From: Paralithodes platypus | Taxonomy: Eukaryota; Arthropoda; Malacostraca; Decapoda; Lithodidae | Reading direction: 5' to 3' | Length of the DNA stretch: 64,000 bases | NCBI GenBank assembly: GCA_032716605.1 | Contig: CM064530.1 | Location: forward strand, 3,810,604 to 3,874,603 | Shown here: one piece after another, positions 39,458-52,235 of the stretch | Layout: every line of letters starts with the position of its first letter | How positions within the stretch are numbered: the first letter of the stretch is position 1 | Notes under the pieces: model-generated | The model's input: the letters and a program-made list of their open reading frames with translations, nothing else | What the model was told of the DNA's origin: nothing | Databases searched by the model: none | Position numbers and translations under genes: made by a program

Positions 39458-39640
39458 TTACACTTCCAAATTCATCACATATCGATTCCTCAGTGTCTCA
39501 GGTACTATCAGAGCTCCACTAACCGGATATTCTTGAAGATATTCTTGAAATATAAGGTGGTAATCCATGGCCACCCTTCTGTTTACATGGCATCTCAGCT
39601 GATCGTGGTCCCTCAGTGTCAGGGGTACAAACTGTATCAT
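39458..39640 (-). CDS. Hypothetical 60-residue ORF, unrecognised
   Basis: MIQFVPLTLRDHDQLRCHVN followed by RRVAMDYHLIFQEYLQEYPV and VPETLRNRYVMNLEV. Its composition looks more protein-like than the simple-repeat frames nearby, and the surroundings are not a recognised repeat. It could be the first coding exon of an unrelated minus-strand gene or chance. I do not recognise the family. Confidence 0.25.
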   Translation of the reverse strand: MIQFVPLTLRDHDQLRCHVNRRVAMDYHLIFQEYLQEYPVSGALIVPETLRNRYVMNLEV

Positions 39641-40319
39641 GCTAACTGTGCTATTTTATTCCTCAAAGTCGCTAGATTGCCGCTAGATCATAGCAAGTGA
39701 ATATTACTAGACAATTGATAAAATATGTACAATAATGTATATACATGGCTAGACAAATACCTAGACTATCACTAGCTTTCGCTTAGCTAAATAAAGGAAA
39801 GTATTGCTAGGTGGAATGAAAGACCCCTACATATAGCGGTAACATGGGCTAAATTGGCAACCCCGAACCCCTTCTTCTTCTTTACCGACCTATTTCCGCT
39901 AATCCCATACATGTGTCATCAAACCGTTATATAAGACTTCGACATTATTAAGATTGTCAGGTATTTGAATAACCACTAAACTTGCACAGTATCTATTATA
40001 AAATACTAATTTCCTTCCACTCAATTGAACATTATCCCTCTGTTGGAAGAAGAAGAAAAAGAAGGAAAAGAAAGGTTGCCCGCTACTTTTAAATTGGTAG
40101 ATTCCCCGGATTGGTCACTTTCTGTATGATCTATTTAGACACCCGCATAAGGCTCACCACGGCCAGATTCTTGACCAGCAGGACAATATGCAGGGCTTGT
40201 GTAGAAAGCTGAAGGTTGGCGAGAGAATGTAATGTGTAATGTGATCGTAGCCTTGTGTATATATCCCCCATAAAAAGAAAAAAGAAAAAAAAATATATAT
40301 ATATACTGTATACCGGGTA

Positions 40320-40351
<32 letters not shown>

Positions 40352-40489
40352 AATAAACTAAATAAAGACTCGAGACAGAGCCCGAACAGGGACAAAAATC
40401 ACACACATCTAGGTCACCCAGGAAAATACCCAGAGAGCTAGGCCCATTTGGGGTCTCCAGCAAAATATTCCCAGGTCCCAGATAGAGAG

Positions 40490-40815
40490 GTTCCGGTCTC
40501 AGCAGGAAGACACGCAGCGAAGCTCACCACCACGTAGTACCCGACTTGCAACACAATCCCATCCCTACTCTGTGCAACTCTCCAACCCAAGAGTGAAATG
40601 ATATTCCCAAGATTTCTTCTATTCAACGGCTGAGCTCCGGAAGTCTCTCCCTGAATCCACATTTCCGTCATTCTATTACTTAAATTGCTTCAAACTCCGT
40701 TTGTCCAGGCATTTTGGCACTTACATTCCTTGACTTTGGCCCCGTCACTCTTTCAACTCCGAGGGAGGCACTCGCTACAGGCAGTTTTGCCTTTTGTCTC
40801 CCTCATCCACACAAA
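40490..40815 (+). mobile_element. Jockey-like LINE 3' part, family J
   Basis: Plus strand has CACTCTGTGCAACTCTCCAACCC-type sequence, then GAAGTCTCTCCCTGAATCC and the 3' UTR GGCACTCGCTACAGGCAG. A family K tail abuts it on the left in the opposite orientation. Confidence 0.7.
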
Positions 40816-40856
40816 AAATGTTGACACATTTTACCTATTTATATAGCTAACCTAGG

Positions 40857-41290
40857 ACTATGAAGCGCTAGTCGTAACATGTTACCTGATCTCATAACTA
40901 ATCTAATTGACACACTATACCTACTCATATATGAGTCATACAGCTAACCTAGGACTATAATAGTTAGTTGTTATATAATGTTACCTGATCTCATAACTAA
41001 CCCAACATACAACCACTAGAACTATTAATAGCTAGTTGTTATATTATGTTACCTGATCTCATAACTAACCCAACATACAACCACTAGAACTATTAATAGT
41101 TAGTTGTTTTATTATGTTACCTGATCTCATAACTAACCCAACATACAACCACTAGAACTATTAATAGTTAGTTGTTTTATTATGTTACCTGATCTCATAA
41201 CTAACCCAGCATACAGCCATTATAGCTATCAAGAGCTAGTTATTATATTATGTTACCTGATCTCATAACTAACCCAGAATACAACTACTT
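40857..41290. repeat. 68-bp tandem repeat, about five copies
   Basis: AACTAACCCAACATACAACC recurs at 40995, 41063, 41131, 41199 and 41267, a constant 68-bp step. Each unit includes ATGTTACCTGATCTCAT. Confidence 0.95.
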
Positions 41291-41473
41291 GCTCTGTATA
41301 TTTCGGAGGGTCCCCGGGGTGTTGCACACTAAGTCTAGCATGTGACACCTATTTTAGTATTCCACCTGTCCCTTTGGTCATGGGGCTGCAGTCATCAGGT
41401 GGGTACTACTGGGAGGAGCCATTGACGTCACTCGCCCATATACAGTACGTAACTATTTTCGCCTTTCTTCATA

Positions 41474-41698
41474 CTATAGTCTGTTCGCTGTAAGTAGGCG
41501 AGAAATCATGACCTCTAAGCTCTGTAACTAAACAACGACTAGAGTAATCGAGCTAATATTTCTATCATTTGGGAAGAGTCAGTCAAGGAATAGATGTGGA
41601 AATTTACAGCCAATTTGCTCGTCTTTTTTGAGTTACAGAGGATATATAGGTCATGATTTCTCGCCTACTTACAGCGAATAGACTATAGCAACTACAGT
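41474..41698. mobile_element. 225-bp MITE with about 40-bp inverted ends
   Basis: Left CTATAGTCTGTTCGCTGTAA; right TTACAGCGAATAGACTATAG; both continue with GTAGGCGAGAAATCATGACC (inverted at the right). Related pieces: 41755-41850, 57490-57600, 36935-36980 (CCACACCTATTCCCTGGCC). Confidence 0.85.
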
Positions 41699-42301
41699 AA
41701 AGTTACATAATTATAACCACGGTATAAAGACAATACTCCTTATACCATGAACAATGAAGCTATAGTCTATTCATTATAATTAGGCAGACTCCTAACCCCT
41801 AACCTCTGTATCTCAAAAAGGTTAGAACACATGGGCTGCAAATTTACTTACTTACCTACCACTTTCTCATCTGTCTATCCACCAACTACCTACCTACCTA
41901 CCTACCTACTTACCCACCTACCCTCTTATATATATATCCTCCTCCCCTTGTATAATTATCCTACTCGACGAGTCAGAGAAACGGGCGAGGGAACGCGAAA
42001 GTGATCCCAGACACTGAGAATACAAACTTTAAATGTTGTTTCTGTTTGGGCTCTGTCTCGTGTTGGCCACCCCCAGCAGTGGGATATGTGCCTGAGTACA
42101 TACATACATACCGGTACATAGGCCTACATACATACAATACAAAATATGCACATTTTCAATAAGTATTCTTGCCACCACTAAACGCTAAAGTCAAATGGTG
42201 TTACTTTAGACGTATGTCTATACATCCTTCTACTTCGAATGGAACATTAGGAGTAAAATGCATCTACTGTATAAGTAACTAAGTTCATACAAACGTAGAT
42301 A

Positions 42302-42518
42302 AGCCGGTGTCACAGGAGAGCTTTTCGGGCAATTTTCTAAGAGTAATTTTTTTTTTCTCGCAATATTTCGGGGCTTTTTGACATTGGTATCGTGAACTAG
42401 ACTGAAATTAGAATACGTTTGGTAGCTTAAGACTAACAAAAGTTTAATTCTGAAGTTACCAGACGAGAATTGCTCCAACATATTGCCGGAAAAGTGCTTG
42501 AGTGATACCGGTTTTATC
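42302..42518. mobile_element. Palindromic MITE, family G
   Basis: AAGCCGGTGTCACAGGAGAG to GCTTGAGTGATACCGGTTTT. Confidence 0.65.
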
Positions 42519-42524
42519 ATCTAA

Positions 42525-43090
42525 TTGACATAGTTACAGCGACCATTACTATTCCTGGGAGTAGTATGCCTCCCTGTACAAAAATAGTAATCATCTAATT
42601 GACATAGTTCTGGAGACCATTACTATTCCTGAGAGTAGCGTTCCTCCCTGTATGGTGTGCTGTCTCTCGCCTCTGCATCTTTAAAACATATCAACACCCC
42701 TTCTCCCCTCTCAACACTCTTCGAACAGTAGATACGAGGTGCAGTTGTAGTCTTATCCCTTAATACCTTCACCTGACCTAACCTAGAAACACACACAACA
42801 AAGCCACTCCAACAGCTTCCTCTCTCTCCAACTCCCCTCTCAACACTCTTCGAAAAGTAGATACGAGGAACCGTAGTAAAGGCTTATCCCTCAATACCTT
42901 CACCTGACCTAACCTAGCAACACAGACAACAAAGCCACTCCAACAGCTTCTTCTCTCTCCAACGCCCCTTCTCCTCTCTCAACACTCTCCGATAAGTAGA
43001 TAGGAAGTGCCGTTGTAAAGGCTTATCCCTCAATACTTTCACCTGACCTAACCTAGCATCACACACACACAACAAAGCCACTCCAACCTC
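42525..43090. repeat. Two tandem-repeat blocks
   Basis: First, two units with CATCTAATTGACATAGTT and CCATTACTATTCCTG. Then three units of about 130 bp with CAACACTCTTCGAAAAGTAG and AAAGCCACTCCAACAGCTTC. The second unit also occurs at 44770-44930 and 55965-56095. Confidence 0.8.
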
Positions 43091-43464
43091 TTCTCTACCA
43101 GTGACGTGCTTTTAACTATAATACTGCCTACTATATCAGACGATTTTCTACTGTTTAAAGAAAGCCTCGAGCCAGGCTTCGAACTACTAAACCCATGTTC
43201 TACCACAGATCCTTCTTAGGCTGCACATAATCGTCTAAATATAGCTAGAATAAAAATACAAAGACGTCTCCGGTACAGAAGGGGTTAAATATCAAGTGGT
43301 ATCGAAAAACACACTACCGGTAATCTATAGGTATCATATGGGTGAAGTGCCCACATGATATGATATCAATTGAGGGAGGAACTAGGTCTTTCTTAACCAT
43401 ATTATGGCAAACACTAGACGATTTTAGTGAGCTATGTGAAGGACCTCTAGCGACCAACGAGGTA

Positions 43465-43555
43465 CAATACATTATGGTATCAATTAACTTACTGTACATT
43501 ATGGTATCAATTAACTTACTGTACATTATGGCATCAATTAACTTACTGTACATGC
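43465..43555. repeat. Three 27-bp tandem units inside a family E MITE remnant
   Basis: TTATGGTATCAATTAACTTA repeated with ACTGTACA spacers. Confidence 0.8.
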
Positions 43556-44489
43556 TACCTATATTGAATACAATCGTCTGATGTTAGCCAGAATATACGT
43601 AAGATAATCGTCACCAGTTGAGAGGGTCAAGAGTAGAAAGGTCGGGTCATGTCTGAAGGATAGCAATAGAAAGCAGCTTTCTTTGCTTTATTCTGGGAAA
43701 CGCTATACAATTTTGCTCAGCTTTGGAAGGCCCTCTATGAATCAAAGGGGTACATATGGTATTAATTAACCTAGCTACTTCCTACTCTGATACAAATATC
43801 GTCTAATGATAGTATAAGTAAAAGAGAGTCTTTGCTATAGCTAAAAGGGTCAATGGGAGGTAAGCCTTGGGTGGAGAGTAGAAAGGGAGTCATGTGGAAA
43901 GGATAGGACTAGAAGGGTAGGAGGCCATGACAGAGGGACAGAAGAGAGAGAGAGAGAGTAGAAAGGCCGGGGTCATGTCGCAAGGATAGGACTAGAAGGG
44001 AATGAGCGAGACCTCCTTGACAGAGGGACATACATAGGTTACGATAGGTAACAGGGTGTCCCATGACGAGAATAGTATCAGTCACTTATAAACATTCGTG
44101 GATCTCACCTATATCTGATTATGGAAATATATCTCTGGAAACTAATTTATGAATATAATTTTCTACACATCAACTACAAAACAATGGATGTATGTATGTA
44201 AACAAAAATCAAAAATACAAATACAAATACTCAGGCACATACCCCATAGCTGGGGGTGGCTGACTCAAGACAAACCCTAAACAGAAACAACAAAATAAAA
44301 TATAAATATAAAATTTACACCTAGGTCGCCCACGAGAATACACTGAGACAAAGGACCATGAGAGGTCCCCAGCAAAAGATTCCCAGTTCCCAGTCTGCAG
44401 CATTTTAATGGGTAGACGTATTTCCTAAGCTGAATAATACCGTCTAATAGTTGCTAGAATATAATGAAAAGGACGTCTCCGGTACTGAA

Positions 44490-45368
44490 AGGGTTAAATC
44501 GTCCAGAGCATTACCGTTCTCCATGGCCTGACATCAATACAAGTTTAATATTTCATTCAGGAACTTTGACCCAGAATCCCCGAATAGCTTTAGCGATTCA
44601 TAGAGGCAGTGATTCAGTGGACCACGTAGCATATTATGTAATGTCTGCTGAGTAACAAAAGTGAAACGACTGCTCTATATGAACAAGAGCCTGAGAGGAA
44701 TTTACTTACTTTCTCCTTCTTCTATTGAGCTTTGCCTGTTGACTCCGCTGTTGTTTTCAGGCTTATAAAGACTAACAACACACATAACAAAGCCACTCCA
44801 ACAGCTTCCTCTCTCTCCAACACCCCTTCTCCCCTATCTACAATCTTCAGAAAATAGGAAAAGCAGAAAGTAGCTAAGAGGTGCCATTGTAAAGGCTTAT
44901 CCCTTAATACCTTCACCATACCATTGGTCCACAGGGCTGACCTTTCTATCGGTGCTGGCTTAGAAAATGTTAGTACAAGGGAAAGTTTAGAGTAGAAGGA
45001 TAGTAGTAGGGACAGCTCTTGTACCATGTGTTATTGTAATCATGCCTGACCCAGGACGAGTATGGTTAATGCAGTACAGTTGGCCAGATAAGTCGTGTCT
45101 CCACTGTCATTACATTTTGCTCGCTGTGTACTGTGTTAATGTCTGGCAGATGTTCAATAGGGTGTGTAAAGATAGGAACATGTTTGTAAATCTCACTCGA
45201 AACGATGAATTAATGCTTAGATGGTGGTGATACCAGTTATTGATCGAAATATACTAAGTTCCGCGATATCACTTATTTGGCCGACTGTACGTTAGAAAGT
45301 TTACTCAGTTGATGGTTTGCATGCTTAACATCAAACTGTGTCAGGTTAGCGGATGGCACTACTTGAAT

Positions 45369-45370
<2 letters not shown>
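44490..45370. other. Intergenic sequence without a recognised gene
   Basis: Apart from the shared block at 44770-44930, no repeat family, exon or RNA gene was recognised. Confidence 0.4.

Positions 45371-45371
<1 letters not shown>

Positions 45372-45405
<34 letters not shown>
45372..45405. repeat. (AT)n microsatellite
   Basis: Seventeen or so uninterrupted AT units. Confidence 0.97.
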
Positions 45406-45406
<1 letters not shown>

Positions 45407-45689
45407 ATAGGAACGGACTGAGTTCTCGAAAATCAAGTTACATCCACAAATCAATCCAGATACTCATAATTGCATACAAACAAATGTAAGGGGTCCAGGA
45501 ATTTTTGTAAGTGATTGAACTTTCCCCCCCCCAAAAAAAAAAAAAAAACACACAAAAAAAGGAAAAGTGGGGATTGGGCCTGAGCTGCTGAGCATATAGA
45601 TAGATAGTCAGTCATATTTGTATTTCATAAAAAGATACAAGGTATGCTTTTTACATATTTGTTAAAAAATATTAATAATCTATCTATTC

Positions 45690-45925
45690 TATCTATTGCC
45701 TGACGCCGTGATCCCCGAAGGGGTGGCCACGAACGAACCGCCCCCATGCACCTCTGTCCCCAGTCAGTCGACGCCCCTCCCCCCAACCAGCACCGCCTTC
45801 GTTCATGTAGTTCCTCACTCCATCCTTCCACCTCATATTCGGTCTACCTCTCCCCCTCTGTCCCTCCACCTCGCTCTCGTACACCCTCTTAGTCATTCTC
45901 TCGCTTTCCATACGTTCCATATTCC
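45690..45925 (-). mobile_element. LINE RT C-terminus with (TAGA)n tail
   Basis: Minus strand: NMERMESERMTKRVYESEVE, GQRGRGRPNMRWKDGVRNYM and RGHPFGDHGVRQ stop, then ATAGATAGA-type tail. Same family as 21776-21957. Confidence 0.85.
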
Positions 45926-46181
45926 ATAATAATACATACACACATACAGTATATACATTCTCACACATTGTATCAATAACGTGTTCTTAAAATAAGAACA
46001 ACAGATAGATAGATCCATCGACAAACAGATACATAGACCTATCGATAGATAGATAGATCTACCGACAGATAAATAGATCCATCCATCGACAGACTCAGAC
46101 TCAACTCCTTATTTCATAAAAGGCAACACAATTAACTTTTTACATAATTATAAACAATAGAGATAACAGTAACCTCATACA

Positions 46182-46863
46182 TTACCGCATTCTAGGTTCA
46201 TGGTTTTGTACAAACATAATTCTTGACTTGATAGCATTTATATCATTAGTTTTCAAATCTGATAAGTCATATTCATGTAATAGGATATGGTTAACTTCCT
46301 TTCCTAACGATAGGTATTCATCAAGGTTTAATAAACATTTCTGTAAAAACTTGCAAGGTTTTAGGAGACATTTGTGAGCAAATCTAATGTTTAACCAATT
46401 CATTAAATTATTAAATGTCATTAGTCCAGCCAATTCACATGCATGATGATTACTTTCCCAATTTTTTAATTTCAGCATTTTCTTTATTGCTTTGTGGTAA
46501 CCAATTGCAAATTGTTTAAGAGGAAGTTTGCACTTTTTGTTATAAAACCATAATTCAGAACCATAAAAACTTGAGCAGTAACTTTGGAACAACTGAGTAA
46601 AAACCCTAACATTAACATTAGAAAATTTACGTAAAATACAATTAAATTCATTATAAAACTTGTTATGACACCTAACTACGTCTTTGTCATTATTTAAATT
46701 ATCATCTATTATAAACCCTAGATACTTTTGTTCATTAACAACATTCAATATCTCTCCACATAGCATCAACTTTGGATTTAAGTTTTTATCCTTATTGTTT
46801 TTGAAATACATGCATGATGATTTATTAATATTAATGTCAATATCAATTTCTTTTGCTTGATTT
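46182..46863 (-). mobile_element. 5'-truncated LINE reverse transcriptase C-terminal ORF
   Basis: Continuous minus-strand frame of about 227 codons, entering from a TAGATAGA run at 46864. Motifs: INKSSCMYF, EQKYLGFIIDDNLNNDKDVV, FYGSELWFYNKKC, PLKQFAIGYHKAIKKMLKLK. This matches the thumb/C-terminal part of CR1/Jockey-group RTs (EKYLGFIID). No internal stop, so relatively young; A/T-rich codon use differs from the sws exons. Confidence 0.85.
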
Positions 46864-46964
46864 AGATAGATAGATAGACTGAACTCCAGTCCCTTGGTTG
46901 TGAATTAGTTGATTAGTTAATTAAAATAGGACTTCAGAGGCTGTCAACCCTCTTGGATTATTAA

Positions 46965-47184
46965 CCCCTTCAGACTCATATGATGAGAGGTTGCCAGATT
47001 AGCAATAAGAAATAGAGTTCTCTCACTCTTATAATTACCTCTCCAAAATTAGTTTTCTGCCCACAGCTAACTCAAAGACAACTGCAGAGGTTGAAGTAAC
47101 TAAACTAAAGGTTTGTAAATACCTCTGATAAAGGCTTTAAAGTATCCCTAATAGGCTCAAAATTGCGTCATATGTCGGAGAGGG
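46965..47184. mobile_element. TTAA-flanked MITE, family M
   Basis: TTAA at 46961-46964 and 47185-47188; same body as 7037-7255. Confidence 0.85.
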
Positions 47185-47529
47185 TTAAGCCAGCACACTA
47201 CAAGTCAAGACTAGCGTCAGGACTGAAGCCTCTTTACGAAAACTCCAGGCCAAATTGGTGTTCATGTGACAAGTTAAAATATGACTTCAGATGCTATCAA
47301 TCCTATTGGATTATTAAGCCAGCACACTGGAAGTAAATACAAAAAAGTAGTGTTCATCATGCTCAGTATATGTGTTCCACTGAACACTTGGGTTTAAAAC
47401 AGCTATTCACCGTCCCCGTGCCCTCTATTGGACCACAAAAGCTTCCCCAGGGACCCAAGACGCTCAATCTCAAAGTGGCCCTCAACTTCATCTTCTATTT
47501 AGTATTCAGGGCAAGGGGCAAGCGGTTAT

Positions 47530-48090
47530 GGTAATTTCGCCACCCGGACATTCGCTGGGTTGTGGTAATTTCGGGTGGCAAAATGACCATAACCCAGCGA
47601 ATGTCCAGGTTGGGTTGTGGTTATTTCGCCACCCGGACCTTCGTTGGGTTGTGGTTATTTCGCCACCCGGACATTCGGACATTCACTATGTTGTGGTCAT
47701 TTCGCCACATGAACAGTCGCTATGTTGTGGTCATTTCGCCGCCCGGACATTCGCTATGTTGTGGTCATTTCGCCACATGGACATTCGCTATGTTGTGGTC
47801 ATTTCGCCACCCGGACATTCGCTATGTTGTGGTCATTTCGCCACCCGGACATTCGCTATGTTGTGGTCATTTCGCCACCCGGACATTCGCTATGTTGTGG
47901 TAATTTCGCCACCCGGACATTCGCTATGTTGTGGTAATTTCGCCACCCGGACATTCGCTATGTTGTGGTCATTTCGCCACCCGGACATTCGCTGGGTTGT
48001 GGTCATTTCGCCACCCGGACATTCGCTATGTTGTGGTCATTTCGCCACCCGGACATTCGCTGGGTTGTGGTCATTTCGCCACCCGTCTAT
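47530..48090. repeat. 34-bp minisatellite, about 16 copies
   Basis: Unit built on TATGTTGTGGTCATTTCGCC and ACCCGGACATTCGC. A 34-bp unit rotates the reading frame, so the long plus-strand open frames here are artefacts of a stop-free repeat. One unit near 47564-47605 is inverted. Confidence 0.93.
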
Positions 48091-49716
48091 ATCTGACTTA
48101 GGAGGGGGGTGGGGAGTGCATTATGAACCCCTTCCTCCCTCATGTTTAGCCCCATTTACTTTGAGATTTTAAGACGCTTGCCCCATTAGTTTGGCGACTT
48201 TTCAGACCTTCCACCCCATTTTTTGTCAATAGTAAGACCTTTTGTACATTTAAGGGGTCTATTTATTTTCCTGGCGAGCCATAGCTGTAATATAGTAGTA
48301 ATCGGCCTTAGGCCGGGACATTTTTCTAAAAAAAAATGTATAAATTTTGTATGGAAAAATGTACACATTTGTTTATGGAAACATTTCTCGGCTCGGCCAA
48401 TTTCTCTAAATTACAATCTTGCTATCGCTCGCCAGGAAAAATCGACAAGTGACACGGGTCTTAAAAATTGATAAAGAAATTGGGCGAAAATTCTTAAAAT
48501 CGCCAAACTAATGAGCCGAACGTCATAAAAGCTGAACACTAATGGGGCTAAACATGAGGAAGAAGGGGGGAGGGGAGGGGGGTGGGGGGCCCAGAAAAAC
48601 GCCCCGTAATTAATGAATGTATTAGGAACAGGGTATATAATATAGTTTTGTTATTGTCGGGGTGTACAATCGGCCACATAAGTTCTGCTCCTTGTTGGGA
48701 TCGTATGTGTGGAAGTATAATTATTAGTATAGGGGACCACCCTGCTTTTTCTCTCTGAGTTTTATCCATTCGGCCCCATTCAACCTACTGTTTTAAGACG
48801 TTTCTCCCCATTCAAGTATCGATTTTTTCCTGACAAGCGACAGCGAGCCATCATTGTATGGAGAAATCCGGCTTCGCCAGACATTTTTCTACCGAAAAAT
48901 TTACAAATTAAGTCAGCTGTCTAAAACATAATCCAATATATGCTGGCTCGCGGTAATCGACAACTGGATGAGGATAAACATCTTAAAACAGTAGGCTGAA
49001 TGGGGTCGAATGGCTACTACCCAGAAAGAAAAAAAAAATGGGTCGGTCCCCATATGCCCCTTTTCCACATGTGCGACTTCATACGATTTGCGTCGCCGAG
49101 GACCTAGTCTTGTCAATTCGCAAGGATTCGTGTGCGACGTATACGATTTTGACCGTTACAAACAGATAACAAATTATACACGGCAAAGATGTCGCCGATG
49201 AATGCGACGTTATCGGCGAAGTGAGCGATGTTTCGCCGATGATCTCTGCGAGGAATGTCACATTTTCAAAAATATCTTGCGATATCATGCGATGGTGAAA
49301 GAAAACTCGCCGAATGTTCTGCGACGTCTTCGGCGATTCAAGCGATGACACGAAAGTCTTAATATTGACAACGAAATGTGGTGAAATGTCTTAAATTCGC
49401 CAAACTAATCGTCCGAACGTCATAAAATATGAAAACTAATGGGGTTAACCATGAGGAAGGAAGGGGACCACAAAAACGACCTATCTCCCCTTAATTCGGA
49501 GATTGGCAATGCTTCGCCGGAGACATTTTTCTATCAAATAATGAACAAATTTAGCTTGCTCTCAAAACAAAAAATATATATGTTGGCTTGCTAACGCTCA
49601 CCAGGAGAGAAAGGGAAAGTTGTTCTTACCTGGCGCCGAAACAAAGGCCAGTCCAGCCTCTCCTCTGAATCCTGATGATGGTGGCGGCCCGCGTGATAGC
49701 TGAGGTGCAGAATGGT

Positions 49717-49719
<3 letters not shown>

Positions 49720-49769
<50 letters not shown>
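49720..49769. repeat. (GA)n microsatellite
   Basis: About 24 GA units just before the tRNA-headed SINE. Confidence 0.97.
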
Positions 49770-49773
<4 letters not shown>

Positions 49774-49782
49774 AGTATACAC

Positions 49783-50065
49783 CGTAGCCTAGTAGGTAGA
49801 GCTCTCGTCTCACACACGAGGGGTCGGGGGTTCAATCCCCGGCCGGGCGGACAAATTGGGCTTGTCTCCTTTCATGTGTTAGCCTCAGTTCACCTAGCTG
49901 TAAATAGGTACCTGGAATAAGTGGACGACGTTGTGACGTCCCATCTGGGGTTGGCAAAAATGGTACAAGGCGAGATGGGTATCATATGGTTCACCTAAGC
50001 TGATGGCTACCTAAGCCTTCGGGCGAGACGGTACCGTCTATAGTGAGAACGGTACCATACAGATC
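49783..50065 (+). mobile_element. tRNA-Val-like SINE
   Basis: Head GTAGCCTAGTAGGTAGAGCT, anticodon arm CTCGT-CTCACAC-ACGAG (CAC, Val) and T-arm CGGGGGTTCAATCCCCG are intact. The acceptor stem does not pair and a body follows (GTTCACCTAGCTGTAAATAG, then GTACCTGG), so this is a SINE and not a tRNA gene. The GTAAATAGGTACCTGG core is widespread in arthropod SINEs; an inverted fragment lies near 16750-16780. Confidence 0.85.
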
Positions 50066-50674
50066 CACCCTAAACCTTCGTTTCCGATGTCGCCAATTGG
50101 CTAAAAATACAGACTACACACACATCCACAGCCATTCCAACAGTACATAAAACACTTAACATGCATTTCACGCAATACATTCCCAGTTAAGGAGGCGCGA
50201 TAATAATGAGCTTAGCTCGCATTGCGTGGATTCCCCTTGACGAACAAGTAACTGAGTGAAAGGGTTAAAGGGTTAAAGGGTTAAAGGGGGATGGGTCACT
50301 TTTAGGGGTTCTATTTATTTATTTATATATTTATTTATTTGTTTAGGTCCCTTCCTAAACCTCCATCAAACTTAAAACAAACATCCATTAGATCCCCCTA
50401 CAAGATTAATTTGTACATTTTTCGGTAGAAAAATTTCACGGCCAAAGGCCGGTTCCTCAACAATTACAGACTCGCTATCACTCGCCAGGAAAAAAATCTA
50501 CACCTATAGGGCATGAAAGGTCTTAATATTGACAACAAAAATGGGACGAAAGGTTTTTATATCGACAAACTAATGGGGCAAGCTTCTTAAAATATGGTAA
50601 CAAGAATAGGGTACAAACAAGTGGACACCGCAGTGAAAGGGTTAAACTTACTCAAAACGATGGTGACATTTTAA

Positions 50675-50901
50675 CCCTCTCCGACATATGACGCAATTTT
50701 GAGCCTATTAGGGATACTTTAAAACCTTTATTACCATCAGGGGTATTTACAAACCTTTAGTTTAGTTACTTCAACCTCTGCAGTTGTCTTTGAGTTAGCT
50801 GTGGGCAGAAAACTAATTTTGGAGAGTTAATTATAAGAGTGAGAGAACTCTATTTCTTATTGCTAATCTGGCAACCTCTGCGTCATATGAGTCTGAAGGG
50901 G
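50675..50901. mobile_element. TTAA-flanked MITE, family M, inverted
   Basis: TTAA at 50671-50674 and 50902-50905; the body is the reverse complement of 7037-7255 and 46965-47184. Confidence 0.85.
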
Positions 50902-51434
50902 TTAAGGGGAGATGGGCTAGTTTGTGTGGCCCACTTCTCCCTCGTGTTTAATCCCATTGGTTTTTAGATTTGATGACGTTCGGCCCATTAGTTTGTCGAT
51001 TTTAAGACCTTTTGCCCCATTTTTTTCAACACTTTTTACATTGTCTATATACAGTATAGCTACAAAATAATCCGGCTTCGTGGTACTACAAAAAGGTTAA
51101 AATCCCATCTCCCTGTTCTTCTCAGCCCCAGATTAAGGGATTTATTAAAGGCCGTCTGGTAGCGGATTTAGATAGGGTTTAACTCTTTGATTACTATAAA
51201 TCTGTCATGACCTTGGTTCTGTTACATGATAAGCTATTTTTGTCATATTTGCATTGTAAATATAATCATATTCTTCTTCTTCTTATGTGTTCGGCCGGGT
51301 TTTGCCACCTCAGCCATGCCTTCAAAACGGCTTTCTCCTTTTAAGAAAAATCAGAGAAATAAAGGAAAAAAACAGGACCTCAAGTCGAAAAAGAGGAGTA
51401 TAAAAGGGGAAGATAAGATTCGAAGAAATTAAGA

Positions 51435-51720
51435 TTATGAGGAAACTCCTTTCATCCCATCCCTGTACAACTCTCCAACCCAAGAGTGAAACGATATTCT
51501 CTGACTTTCTGCTATTCAACTGCTGAACTCTGGAACTCTCTCCCAGAATCAGTCTTTCCCTCTTCCTATGACTTAAATTGTTTCAAGCTCCGTGTGTCCA
51601 GGCATTTTAGCTCGAACGTCGCTTGATTTTGGCCCTGTCACTCTTTCAACTCTGGGGAAGGCACTCGCTGCAGGCAGTTATGCCTTTTGTCTCCCTCATT
51701 CACATAGAAACAAAAAAAAT
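51435..51720 (+). mobile_element. Jockey-like LINE 3' end, family J
   Basis: CATCCCTGTACAACTCTCCA, TGGAACTCTCTCCCAGAATC and the UTR TCTTTCAACTCTGGGGAAGG. Coding frame (LWNSLPxS type) decayed. Confidence 0.8.
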
Positions 51721-51815
51721 ACTATTTTCATTCTCTCACTCTATTGTTTTACATCCTCACTCTCCATTTGCTCTTGAGATACTCTTTAGTGCACTCCAAC
51801 CTCTCTCTTATGTCC

Positions 51816-52235
51816 CTTTCCTCCGCACTAGCGACCCTATAGTACAGTATAATATACTGTTATCTATAGTGTCTCTACTCCGCACCAACCTCCGCACTAG
51901 CGACCCTATAGTACAGTATAATATACTGTTATCTATAGTGTCTCTACTCCGCACCAACCTCCGCACTAGCGACCCTATAGTACAGTATAATATACTGTTA
52001 TCTATAGTGTCTCTACTCCGCACCAACCTCCGCACTAGCGACCCTATAGTACAGTATAATATACTGTTATCTATAGTGTCTCTACTCCGCACCAACCTCC
52101 GCACTAGCGACCCTATAGTACAGTATAATATACTGTTATCTATAGTGTCTCTACTCCGCACCAACCTCCGCACTAGCGACCCTATAGTACAGTATAATAT
52201 ACTGTTATCTATAGTGTCTCTACTCCGCACCAACC
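51816..52235. repeat. 69-bp tandem repeat, six near-identical copies
   Basis: TCCGCACTAGCGACCCTATA recurs every 69 bp. Because 69 is divisible by three, both strands stay open across the array; these frames are not taken as genes. Confidence 0.95.

Noticed and set aside
47528..48172. 214-codon plus-strand frame
   Set aside because: Product of the 34-bp minisatellite; the amino-acid pattern cycles through three frames of one unit.
49783..49856. tRNA-Val gene
   Set aside because: Anticodon and T arms are good but the acceptor stem does not pair and a SINE body follows.
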